From assembly GCA_036556985.1 (NCBI GenBank), contig DATBIK010000086.1, positions 1-7,734 of the forward strand: a stretch of DNA of 7,734 nt. The letters run 5' to 3'. Each line of letters starts with the position of its first letter. The stretch's first letter is position 1. The position numbers and the translations under genes are program-made. Source of the stretch: JAPSGM01 sp036556985. GTDB taxonomy: Bacteria; Chloroflexota; Limnocylindria; QHBO01. The notes below the pieces were generated by a model, which had not been told where the DNA came from, did not search any database, and saw only the letters and a list, made by a program, of their open reading frames with translations. Of this stretch, positions 1-5,362 are shown in pieces.

Positions 1-703
1 CACCTACGACCCGCGCGGCTCGGAGCGGAGCACGAAGGCGGATCCCGCGTCGCCGTCCACGCCCGAGGAGCACGCCGACGACCTGCACCGGGTCATCGAG
101 GCCTTGGGGCTCGGGCCGGTCGACCTGTTCGCGAGCAGCGGAGGCGCGGTGAACGCGCTGGCACTGGTGGCGGCGCATCCGGGTGACGTGCGCACGCTCG
201 TCGCCCATGAGCCTCCGGCGGCCGGTGTGCTGCCGGACCGGGAGGCGGCACAGGCAGCATCCCGCGCCGTCCACCAGACGTATGTGCGCAGCGGATTCGG
301 CGCCGGGATGGCGCACTTCATCGCGCTCGTCAGCCACGAGGGCCTGTTCCCGGACGACTGGGCCTCGCAGCCCGCGCCGGATCCGGCCATGTTCGGCATG
401 CCGACCGAGGACGACGGCTCGCGAGACGATCCGCTGCTCGGCCAGAACATCGTGCGTGGCACGCACTGGGAGCCGGACATCGATGCGCTGCGCGCGGCTG
501 GGACGCGGGTCGTGATCGCTGTCGGCGAAGAGTCGCGCGAGATCCTCACCGGGCGGGCGGGCTTCATCATCGCCGAGCGGCTCGGGAGCGAGCCGGTCAT
601 CTTCCCGGGCGGCCATGGCGGCTTCCTGGGCGGCGAGTACGGCCAGATGGGTGTCCCGGACGCCTTCGCCACGAGACTCCGCGAGGTCCTTGCCCAGCGC
701 TGA
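1..703 (+). CDS. alpha/beta hydrolase, C-terminal part (5' end outside window)
   Basis: The frame is open from the left edge (first full codon at base 2) to a TGA at 701-703, giving 233 visible residues. The fragment begins with TYDPRGSERS, the stretch after the first core strands of many alpha/beta hydrolases, so I infer that roughly 40-50 N-terminal residues are missing. The nucleophile elbow is A44-S45-S46-G47-G48, with S46 the likely catalytic serine and the small residues around it that the fold requires. The late acid is probably in the GEES stretch near residues 175-178, and the catalytic histidine is H205 in PGGHGGFLGG. This triad order fits a serine hydrolase (esterase or lactonase type). 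The substrate cannot be told. The TTG at 104 is not a credible start because conserved sequence continues upstream of it. The next gene starts 15 bases later on the same strand but has its own -10 box. Confidence 0.85.
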   Translation, partial: TYDPRGSERSTKADPASPSTPEEHADDLHRVIEALGLGPVDLFASSGGAVNALALVAAHPGDVRTLVAHEPPAAGVLPDREAAQAASRAVHQTYVRSGFGAGMAHFIALVSHEGLFPDDWASQPAPDPAMFGMPTEDDGSRDDPLLGQNIVRGTHWEPDIDALRAAGTRVVIAVGEESREILTGRAGFIIAERLGSEPVIFPGGHGGFLGGEYGQMGVPDAFATRLREVLAQR

Positions 704-704
704 C

Positions 705-710
705 TAGACT
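705..710 (+). promoter_or_regulatory. -10 box of a leaderless promoter (TAGACT)
   Basis: TAGACT lies in the 14-base gap after the hydrolase stop and ends 7 bases before the ATG at 718. This TANNNT-to-ATG spacing puts the transcription start at or next to the A of the start codon. There is no Shine-Dalgarno sequence and no clear -35 box. Four other starts in the window have the same arrangement. Confidence 0.55.
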
Positions 711-717
711 GGGGCCG

Positions 718-1800
718 ATGCATCGGCTCACGAAGGAGGAAGCGCGCCGGATCGCGGTGCGCGCCCAGCTGCTCACCGCGGAGCGGCCGGCCGAGCTGGT
801 GCCGATGGTCGAGCATCTCGGGTTCCTCCAGATCGACCCGACCGCCGCGATCGCGCCGAGCGCCGACCTCGTCGCCTGGAGCCGGCTGGGGAACGCGTAC
901 CGGCCGGAGGCCCTGAAGGCGGCGCTCGAGCAGGATCGATCGCTCTTCGAGTTCGACGCCATGATCCGGCCCATGGCGGACGTCGGCCTCTACCTGGCCG
1001 GCGCGTCAGAGCGACCCGAATGGGCCGACGTCCGTCGCTGGCTGCAGAGGAACGACGGGTTCCGACGCGACATCCTCGACCGCCTGGCAGCGGATGGACC
1101 GATCTCCTCGCGGGACATCCCCGATACCTCGGCAGTCCCCTGGCCGTCGAGCGGATGGACGAACAACCGGAACACGACCAAGATGCTCGAGATCCTCATC
1201 GTGCGCGGCGAGGTGGCGATCAGCGGCCGCGCGGGACGCGAGCGGCTGTGGGACCTGCCGGAACGTGTGTACCCGCCTGACGTGGCCGTCCCATCGGTCG
1301 AGGAGGCAGCGCGACTGCGAGACGAGCGGCGGCTCCGCTCGCTGGGAATCGCCCGGTCGAAGGCCCGCGCCATGCCCATGGAGCCGATTCACGTCGGCGT
1401 AGCCGGTGAGACGGCGGTCGTCGACGGCGTGAAGGGCGAATGGCGCGTCGACCCAGCGGCCATGGGCGACGCCTTCGCGGGGCGCACGGCGCTGCTGTCG
1501 CCCTTCGATCGGCTCGTCCACGACCGGGTCCGAGCGCTCGAGCTGTTCGACTTCGACTACACGCTCGAGATGTACAAGCCCGTCGACAAGCGGCGTTGGG
1601 GCTACTACGCGCTGCCCATCCTTCATGACGACCGCCTCGTCGGGAAGCTGGATGCGACCGCGGATCGGAAGGCATCGGTCCTGCGCGTGAACGCCATCCA
1701 CGCGGACGTGCCGTTCACGCCGGCCATTCGCGATGGGGTGGACGCCGAGATCGCCGAGCTCGCGGCCTGGCTGGGCCTGGAGCGGGTGGAGCGGGCATAG
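718..1800 (+). CDS. YcaQ-like winged-helix DNA-binding protein (AlkZ/YcaQ, HTH_42 family)
   Basis: This 360-residue protein matches the AlkZ/YcaQ family of HEAT-like winged-helix DNA glycosylases. E. coli YcaQ (AlkX) unhooks DNA interstrand crosslinks and Streptomyces AlkZ acts on azinomycin lesions. The catalytic-type motif is Q38-I39-D40 in GFLQIDPT, the Q-hydrophobic-D form typical of YcaQ rather than the QxQ of AlkZ. Other family landmarks are a helical segment ending in SRLG (55-58), a winged-helix region around 115-180, and the C-terminal block from LLSPFDRLVHDR (about 258) through YKPVDKRRWGYYALPIL to GKLDATADRKASVL. It is somewhat shorter than E. coli YcaQ (about 410 residues). Where YcaQ relatives usually have a His after the second helical pair (YWxH), this protein reads F79-D80-A81-M82, so activity may differ. 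ATG 718 is chosen for its leaderless promoter and family-like N-terminus. Crosslink repair is inferred, not shown. Confidence 0.85.
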   Translation: MHRLTKEEARRIAVRAQLLTAERPAELVPMVEHLGFLQIDPTAAIAPSADLVAWSRLGNAYRPEALKAALEQDRSLFEFDAMIRPMADVGLYLAGASERPEWADVRRWLQRNDGFRRDILDRLAADGPISSRDIPDTSAVPWPSSGWTNNRNTTKMLEILIVRGEVAISGRAGRERLWDLPERVYPPDVAVPSVEEAARLRDERRLRSLGIARSKARAMPMEPIHVGVAGETAVVDGVKGEWRVDPAAMGDAFAGRTALLSPFDRLVHDRVRALELFDFDYTLEMYKPVDKRRWGYYALPILHDDRLVGKLDATADRKASVLRVNAIHADVPFTPAIRDGVDAEIAELAAWLGLERVERA

Positions 1801-1801
1801 C

Positions 1802-1824
1802 CCGCTGCCGCCTCCGGCGAGCGG
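1802..1824 (+). terminator. possible GC-rich terminator hairpin between convergent genes
   Basis: Directly after the YcaQ-like stop, CCGCT (1802-1806) pairs with AGCGG (1820-1824), and CGCC (1809-1812) pairs with GGCG (1816-1819) around a TCC loop. This gives nine base pairs with a two-base bulge. No T-tract follows, so this is at best a tract-less terminator or a structured 3' end shared with the convergent DinB gene that ends at 1852. Much of the signal may simply reflect high G+C. Confidence 0.3.
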
Positions 1825-1851
1825 CGGCCGACGGTGTGCATCGGTTTCCGG

Positions 1852-2367
1852 TCAAGTCTTCCTGAGCTTCTCGAGAATGCGGGACATGTGCGAGAGGTGG
1901 CTGCGCTCGTGTCGCGCCAGCCAGTCGCCGTAGTACAGCGTCGAGTAGTCGTAAAGCATGTTGGGCGGGACGGTGACCCGGGCGGTGCGGTGCCATGCCT
2001 CCGTCGGGAGGCGGTCCAGTGCCGTCAGCAGCTCCGTGCGCTGCGTCCGGAAGGATGCGAGGGCCTCATCCCACGCCGCTCCGAAGTAGCGCTCCTGCCC
2101 CGTGCGTGGCGAGACTGCCCGCCAGGCGGGATGATCCTCGCGGACGATGCGGAGCATGTTCCCGCCCAACACGTCCTGGACGGCCCGAAGGTGCGCGAGC
2201 TGTTCGTTCACGGACCAGCCGTAGTCGGTATTGGCGTCGAGGCGCTCGACCGGGGCATCGGCCGCCAGCACCTCCAGGCGCGGAACCGTGGTCCGCAGGA
2301 TGTCCAACGTCGCCTCGATGGTCAGCTTCGGCTCCGGCGCCTTCCTGAGCTTCGGCGGTTGCGGCAT
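1852..2367 (-). CDS. DinB-family protein (putative metal-dependent enzyme)
   Basis: A 171-residue four-helix-bundle protein of the DinB/YfiT superfamily. The usual metal triad is visible: H59 (in EQLAHL, preceded by the W51-S52-V53 helix start) and H153 and H157 in ARHERSHLSH, the classical H-x3-H, with H160 as an extra histidine. In the superfamily this site binds a divalent metal, and some members are thiol transferases (mycothiol- or bacillithiol-dependent) or hydrolases; the substrate here is unknown. Length and motif spacing are normal. The ATG at 2367 is preceded by TAGCAT six bases upstream and lacks a Shine-Dalgarno sequence, so a leaderless mRNA is likely. The gene diverges from the membrane-protein gene across 22 bp and is convergent with the YcaQ-like gene (51-bp gap). 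The E. coli DNA polymerase IV, also named DinB, is unrelated. Confidence 0.85.
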   Translation of the reverse strand: MPQPPKLRKAPEPKLTIEATLDILRTTVPRLEVLAADAPVERLDANTDYGWSVNEQLAHLRAVQDVLGGNMLRIVREDHPAWRAVSPRTGQERYFGAAWDEALASFRTQRTELLTALDRLPTEAWHRTARVTVPPNMLYDYSTLYYGDWLARHERSHLSHMSRILEKLRKT

Positions 2368-2373
2368 GGACCG

Positions 2374-2379
2374 ATGCTA
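2374..2379 (-). promoter_or_regulatory. -10 box of the DinB-family gene (TAGCAT on minus strand)
   Basis: On the minus strand TAGCAT is followed by six bases and then the ATG at 2367. No Shine-Dalgarno sequence is present. The box shares bases 2378-2379 (TA on both strands) with the plus-strand -10 box of the divergent gene. Confidence 0.55.
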
Positions 2380-2383
2380 CTGT
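2378..2383 (+). promoter_or_regulatory. -10 box of the small membrane protein gene (TACTGT)
   Basis: TACTGT is followed by six bases (GCCGCC) and then ATG at 2390, again with no Shine-Dalgarno sequence or convincing -35 box. It overlaps the minus-strand -10 box by two bases, so any -35 contacts for either gene would lie inside the other gene's coding sequence. Confidence 0.55.
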
Positions 2384-2389
2384 GCCGCC

Positions 2390-2782
2390 ATGGACCTGAC
2401 CGATGTCCTCGCCATCCTGTTCGCCACGCTGACGGCGGCCGTCGTCGCGTTCCAGCTGGCGCTTGCCGCGGGAGCGCCGTGGGGCGCCTACGCCATGGGC
2501 GGCGCCTTTCCGGGCCGGATGCCCGCCCCGATGCGGGTGGGGGCCGTCGTCCAGGCGGCGCTGCTCGCCGCGATCGCGCTGGTGGTGCTGTCCGCCGCCG
2601 AACTCGTGGCGCCGGAGCTCGTCGCCAAGTGGCCATGGCTGGCGTGGGTCCCGGTCGTGGTATCCGCGGTGGCAATGGTGCTCAACGCCTCGACCCGTAG
2701 CCAAGGCGAGCGCCGTCTGTGGCTGCCCGTGACGATCGTGCTCTTCCTGTGCAGCATGGGCGTAGCGCTCGGCATTGGCTGA
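2390..2782 (+). CDS. small four-helix integral membrane protein, function unknown
   Basis: The product is 130 residues with four predicted membrane helices at about 6-26, 49-71, 83-100 and 110-128. Between helices 1 and 2 is a glycine/proline-rich loop, GAPWGAYAMGG (28-38) followed by FPGRMP. Helix 3 leads into NASTRSQGERR (99-109) before helix 4. I recognise this pattern (GAPWG-Y-GG, then N-SRS-ER) from a family of uncharacterised small membrane proteins common in actinobacteria and Bacilli, but I know no function for it. The frame stays open upstream to 2231, but that part is antisense to the DinB-family gene and the protein character begins at MDLTDVLAIL, so ATG 2390 is the start. It is divergent from the DinB gene with a shared promoter spacer, which allows but does not prove co-regulation. 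Confidence 0.8.
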   Translation: MDLTDVLAILFATLTAAVVAFQLALAAGAPWGAYAMGGAFPGRMPAPMRVGAVVQAALLAAIALVVLSAAELVAPELVAKWPWLAWVPVVVSAVAMVLNASTRSQGERRLWLPVTIVLFLCSMGVALGIG

Positions 2783-2833
2783 TGTGAACGCCTTACCGAT
2801 GAATTCGCTTACCTGGCGACGTCATGAGTCGCG

Positions 2834-3403
2834 ATGGGCAAACTGATCTACACCCTGAACGTCACGCTCGATGGATTCGTCGAGACCCCGGACCGTTCGC
2901 TGGACTGGACGGTCATCGACGACGAGCTGCACGCCTGGTTCAACGAGCATACCGCGTCGGTTGATGCGTCCCTGTACGGCCGCGGCCTGTACGAGACGAT
3001 GGCCGCCTACTGGCCGACGGCGCAGTCCGATCCGGACGCGACCGAAACGATGCGCGAGTACGCCGTGATCTGGAATCGGACGCCGCGCTACGTGTTCTCG
3101 ACCACGCTCGAGACGGTGGAGCACAACAGCGAGCTCATCCGCGGCGGTGACATCGGCGAGGCGCTGGAGCGGATCAGGGCAGAGCGCACGGGCGACCTGG
3201 AGGTCGGGGGGGCGCGGTTGGCGCACCAGTTCATCGCGCGCGGGCTCGTGGACGAGTACTGGATGGTCGTGCACCCGGTCGTCATCGGGGCCGGAACGCC
3301 GTACTTCCCTCCCGGCGGCCCGCCGCATCGGCTCGAGCTCCTGCAGACCCGGACCTTTGGCTCCGGCGCTGTCCTCCTCGCCTACCGACGCAGCGGAGAC
3401 TAG
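2834..3403 (+). CDS. dihydrofolate reductase-family protein (RibD C-terminal domain)
   Basis: This 189-residue protein has the RibD_C/DHFR-like fold of stand-alone reductases often annotated YyaP/YwjB-like. Landmarks are the first strand plus SLDG-type motif (LIYTLNVTLDGFVE, 4-17), LYGRGLYETM (48-57), which fits a cofactor-site helix, VFSTTLE (87-93), and the NADPH-contact glycine segment LEVGGARLAHQF (122-133) followed by RGLVDEYWMVVHPVVIGAG (136-154). Proteins of this type are presumed NAD(P)H-dependent reductases; the substrate is not known and true folate reduction should not be assumed. ATG 2834 gives the canonical N-terminus, but neither a Shine-Dalgarno sequence nor a TANNNT box sits at the expected place. 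Its TAG stop (3401-3403) overlaps the stop of the minus-strand oxidoreductase gene, so the two are exactly tail to tail. Confidence 0.88.
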   Translation: MGKLIYTLNVTLDGFVETPDRSLDWTVIDDELHAWFNEHTASVDASLYGRGLYETMAAYWPTAQSDPDATETMREYAVIWNRTPRYVFSTTLETVEHNSELIRGGDIGEALERIRAERTGDLEVGGARLAHQFIARGLVDEYWMVVHPVVIGAGTPYFPPGGPPHRLELLQTRTFGSGAVLLAYRRSGD

Positions 3404-3867
3404 TCGGCGCGCGGGGAGAGGACGACGACCGCGGTCTCGCTCGGACGCATCGCGGCGTAGGCCTCGTAGTCGTCTCCGAACTCGCTCCAGCGCGCCCACA
3501 GGCGGTCGCGCTCCGCTCCGGCTGCCGCGTGCGCGCGAATCGGCCGATGCGACCCGTCGGCGAGGCGAATCGTCGCGTCCGGGTCGGCCTGGAGGTTCAG
3601 CCACCACGCCGGCTCGGGAGCGGCCCAGCCGTTCATGGCCAGGGTGACCAGGTCGTCACCATCCTCGTAGTAGCCGAGGATCGCCACACGCTCCTGCCCG
3701 GAGCGCCGTCCGCGGCTGTGCAGCTCGAGCGTCCCCCACTTCCCGGGCTCCGGCTTCCACAGGCCGCGGCGGCGGCCGGTGACCCGCAGGATCGCCCGAT
3801 GCACGACCCAGGCGAGCCGAACGAACCAACGGGGCGGCAGGAACGGGCGTTTCTCGGCCGGGGTCAT
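3400..3867 (-). CDS. deazaflavin (F420)-dependent nitroreductase-family oxidoreductase (Ddn/DUF385-like)
   Basis: The 155-residue protein belongs to the split-beta-barrel Ddn-like family, whose characterised mycobacterial members use reduced F420 to reduce nitroimidazoles, quinones and similar substrates. Visible landmarks are an N-terminal helix with VVHRAILRVTG (21-31), the motif LELHSRGRRSGQER (47-60), which fits the phosphate/F420-contact signature (L-T-x-GR-SG), LGYYEDGDDLVTLA (64-77) and the signature PAWWLNLQADPDATI (86-100). The cofactor and reaction are inferred from family. The ATG overlaps the TGA of the upstream HAAS gene as ATGA (3864-3867) and is preceded by a near-perfect Shine-Dalgarno sequence, so translation is probably coupled. 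It is third in a PadR-led operon. The TAG stop shares the palindrome ACTAGT (3399-3404) with the reductase gene opposite. Confidence 0.87.
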   Translation of the reverse strand: MTPAEKRPFLPPRWFVRLAWVVHRAILRVTGRRRGLWKPEPGKWGTLELHSRGRRSGQERVAILGYYEDGDDLVTLAMNGWAAPEPAWWLNLQADPDATIRLADGSHRPIRAHAAAGAERDRLWARWSEFGDDYEAYAAMRPSETAVVVLSPRAD

Positions 3868-4856
3868 GACGGCACCTCCTTCGGGACGCTTCCGCGGCTG
3901 CGGATCGCGCGGCGCACCGCACTGATGATCTCCCAGGCGGTGACGAGCAGGACCCCGGCGGCCAGCGCGAGCATGGCAGGACCGTCGCCCTCGGCCAGCG
4001 GCCGCCAGCCGATCTCCTCGGCGAAGGCCGGGTTGATGATCGCTCCCTTCAGGGCCAGGACGATGACAGGCACCGCGAAGGCGCTTTCGAGGATGGCGAA
4101 CGCCGTCACGAGGGGGACCGTCCAGCGACCGACGAGATAGACCACTACCCAGATCCCGCCGATCGCCGCCATGAGGATGATGAGCGCCGGCAGCCAGAAC
4201 GCGGTCAGGTCCGGGTTGAGGACGGACAGGGCGGCACCATCGGCTTCGGTCGTCCAGGCCAGGTCGCGTAGGAAGAAGAGCCCGCCGATGGTGAGCAGAG
4301 TGGTGAAGACCTCGCTCGCGACCTCGCCGATCGTCACGCGGTCTTCCGTGGTCGCGGGCAGCATGTCGACCGTCCAGCGGCTGGTGGCGACGGCGATCTC
4401 GGACCGTGCCTCGCGGGCGAACTCGGCACGTTCGAGGACGACGAACACGACCGTGACCCAGAACGCGAGCTGGACGCCGATGTTCAGCGCGGCCGCCAGC
4501 CCGCCGAGCAGTGCGTCGACGTAGTCTCCCCCGCCTCCGATGCCCACGGCGGTCTGGATGACCGCCACCACCGGCACCACGATGGCAACGAGCATGACCA
4601 GGATGTGCCGGTAGGCCGGGAACATGTCGGGGCCGATGAGGTACATCGGCCGGCCACTGTATGAGGCCGCCAGGGTCGTCGGGCTGCCGAGGCCCTCCAG
4701 CACGGCCTTCTCGGCGACGGCGCGCTCCTCCCCTGCCTCGACGCGGTCCTCCACCGCATCGGTGATGGACGAGCGGAGCTCGCGCTCCACGTCGGCGCGC
4801 TGTCCGTCGGGGATGCCGCGCAGGGTGGCGGCAAGGTATCGCTCGGTCAGGGTCAT
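3864..4856 (-). CDS. HAAS-domain membrane protein (PadR-associated), six predicted helices
   Basis: The 330-residue product has a soluble N-terminal segment, LTERYLAATLRGIPDG with VERELRSSI and EKAVLEGLGSP (about 3-70), matching the HAAS/DUF1700-type alpha-helical signalling domain that is typically encoded next to PadR repressors. Six predicted membrane helices follow (about 83-106, 114-142, 181-197, 219-241, 247-270, 292-315) and then a basic tail RRAIRSRG. In the family the HAAS domain is thought to link a membrane event to the PadR partner; no transport motif is seen. The frame is open upstream to 4991, but that part is antisense-like arginine-rich sequence inside padR, and ATG 4856 follows GGAGG and overlaps the padR TGA as ATGA (4853-4856). 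Its own TGA overlaps the next start in the same way. Ligand and role are unknown. Confidence 0.82.
   Translation of the reverse strand: MTLTERYLAATLRGIPDGQRADVERELRSSITDAVEDRVEAGEERAVAEKAVLEGLGSPTTLAASYSGRPMYLIGPDMFPAYRHILVMLVAIVVPVVAVIQTAVGIGGGGDYVDALLGGLAAALNIGVQLAFWVTVVFVVLERAEFAREARSEIAVATSRWTVDMLPATTEDRVTIGEVASEVFTTLLTIGGLFFLRDLAWTTEADGAALSVLNPDLTAFWLPALIILMAAIGGIWVVVYLVGRWTVPLVTAFAILESAFAVPVIVLALKGAIINPAFAEEIGWRPLAEGDGPAMLALAAGVLLVTAWEIISAVRRAIRSRGSVPKEVPS
3873..3881 (-). promoter_or_regulatory. strong Shine-Dalgarno site of the F420-type oxidoreductase gene
   Basis: The minus strand reads AAGGAGGTG, five bases before the ATG at 3867 and inside the last codons of the HAAS gene. It is the strongest ribosome binding site in the window and fixes the start. 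It contrasts with the leaderless first genes of transcripts. Confidence 0.8.
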
Positions 4857-5194
4857 CGGTCCGTTCCTCCGTCCAGCGCGCGCAGCGACGCGGCCAGGCT
4901 CGTCATGTCGGTCAGCAACTGCGCGGCCAGCTCCGCGCCGGCGGCGCTCGTGCGGTAGAACTTCCGCGGGCGAGCGTCGTCGGTGTTCCACTCGCTCTTG
5001 AGCAGACCGCGCTCCTCTAGCCGCCGCAGCAGCGGGTAAATCGTGTTCGCGTCGCTCGGGATCCCGGCCGCGTCGAGGGTCTTCAGCAGCGCGTAGCCGT
5101 AGCCGGGCGTTCGCAGGGCGAGGAGGCAGGCGAGTACCACGGTTCCCCGCCGCAGCTCCTGCCGGTGCGTCCCGAGCAGCTCCTCGTCAACCAT
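4853..5194 (-). CDS. PadR-family transcriptional repressor
   Basis: A 113-residue PadR regulator with a winged helix and a short C-terminal tail (PadR subfamily-2 size). The motifs are RRGTVVLACLLAL (15-27), GYGYALLKTLD (31-41), the recognition-helix segment NTIYPLLRRLEERGLL (50-65) and the wing with RPRKFYRTSAAG (75-86). These proteins bind as dimers to palindromes overlapping their own promoters and release when an effector or partner changes them. Here the promoter directly upstream contains a long palindrome covering the -10 to -35 interval, so autoregulation is very likely. The gene heads an operon with a HAAS membrane protein and an F420-type oxidoreductase. ATG 5194 sits seven bases after TATAGT and has no Shine-Dalgarno sequence, so the mRNA probably starts at the AUG. 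The effector is unknown. Confidence 0.9.
   Translation of the reverse strand: MVDEELLGTHRQELRRGTVVLACLLALRTPGYGYALLKTLDAAGIPSDANTIYPLLRRLEERGLLKSEWNTDDARPRKFYRTSAAGAELAAQLLTDMTSLAASLRALDGGTDR
4866..4870 (-). promoter_or_regulatory. Shine-Dalgarno site of the HAAS membrane protein gene
   Basis: GGAGG on the minus strand lies nine bases before ATG 4856, within the end of the PadR gene. Together with the ATGA overlap it selects this start over the upstream open frame. Confidence 0.65.
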
Positions 5195-5201
5195 GCTTCA
5201 C

Positions 5202-5228
5202 ACTATAATGTGTGACACACAGTATTGT
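5202..5228. promoter_or_regulatory. probable PadR operator, 27-bp imperfect palindrome
   Basis: Bases 5202-5214 and 5216-5228 are inverted around A5215 with 11 of 13 pairs matching; the mismatches are 5208/5222 and 5204/5226. The inner core is TGTGTG-A-CACACA. A second, perfect inverted repeat, TCACAC (5198-5203) and GTGTGA (5210-5215), overlaps it around TATAAT. The large palindrome runs from the -10 box into the -35 box, so a bound dimer would block RNA polymerase. Binding by this PadR is inferred from position. Confidence 0.65.
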
Positions 5229-5231
5229 CAA
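5202..5231 (-). promoter_or_regulatory. promoter of the padR operon (TTGACA, 18-bp spacer, TATAGT)
   Basis: On the minus strand TTGACA (5226-5231) is a perfect -35 box. After 18 bases comes TATAGT (5202-5207), one mismatch from the -10 consensus. Seven bases later is the ATG at 5194, so transcription should start at or beside the start codon. The stretch is clearly A+T-richer than its surroundings. It is the only promoter in the window with both boxes. Confidence 0.78.
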
Positions 5232-5362
5232 GGGGGCAGCATCGGAGACCACCGGCGGTGGAGGCATCCCGATCACGGTTGTCGGCCGCCATCGCGGATA
5301 TATCAGCAGTGATCCAACCGTCAACTCTGGCGCGCGCAGGGCCGGCGCCCCATCATGAGCCG
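5232..5362. other. spacer between the padR promoter and the first VOC gene
   Basis: No gene is convincing here. An open frame continues upstream of the VOC start to 5225, but its translation lacks VOC features. The spacer holds a perfect 13-bp palindrome, CCACCG-G-CGGTGG (5249-5261), that could be an operator, and an A+T-rich patch (GATATATCAG, 5297-5306) that could contain a weak -10 for the VOC gene. The promoter of the VOC gene is not clear. Confidence 0.4.

Noticed and set aside
4..816. Long minus-strand open frame (270 codons) opposite the hydrolase
   Set aside because: It is serine/arginine/proline-rich shadow sequence opposite a clear alpha/beta hydrolase and crosses into the YcaQ-like gene; no domain features.
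1006..1701. Minus-strand open frame (231 codons) opposite the YcaQ-like gene
   Set aside because: Shadow of a well-supported gene; low-complexity, arginine-rich and without domains.
2231..2389. N-terminal extension of the small membrane protein
   Set aside because: Antisense to the DinB-family gene and not membrane-like; ATG 2390 has the leaderless -10 box.
2822..3607. Long minus-strand open frame (261 codons) opposite the reductase
   Set aside because: It is an Arg/Val/Leu-rich antisense shadow of the RibD_C reductase and also overlaps the oxidoreductase gene in another frame.
3529..4140. Plus-strand open frame (203 codons) opposite the operon
   Set aside because: It spans the antisense of two well-supported operon genes and shows no recognisable motif.
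4857..4991. N-terminal extension of the HAAS membrane protein
   Set aside because: Lies inside padR in another frame, is arginine-rich, and ATG 4856 has both a Shine-Dalgarno site and an ATGA overlap.
5279..5306. Possible promoter TTGTCG with TATATC or TATCAG for the first VOC gene
   Set aside because: The spacer is 14 bp with the better -10 and 16 bp with the poorer one, so neither pairing is convincing enough to list.
5271..5320. GATCAC/GTGATC and CGGTTG/CAACCG inverted pairs in the VOC spacer
   Set aside because: The two pairs are not nested, so they cannot form one hairpin or one symmetric operator; likely chance.
5225..5362. N-terminal extension of the first VOC protein from a TTG at 5225
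   Set aside because: It would begin inside the padR promoter/operator, and the added residues have no VOC character.
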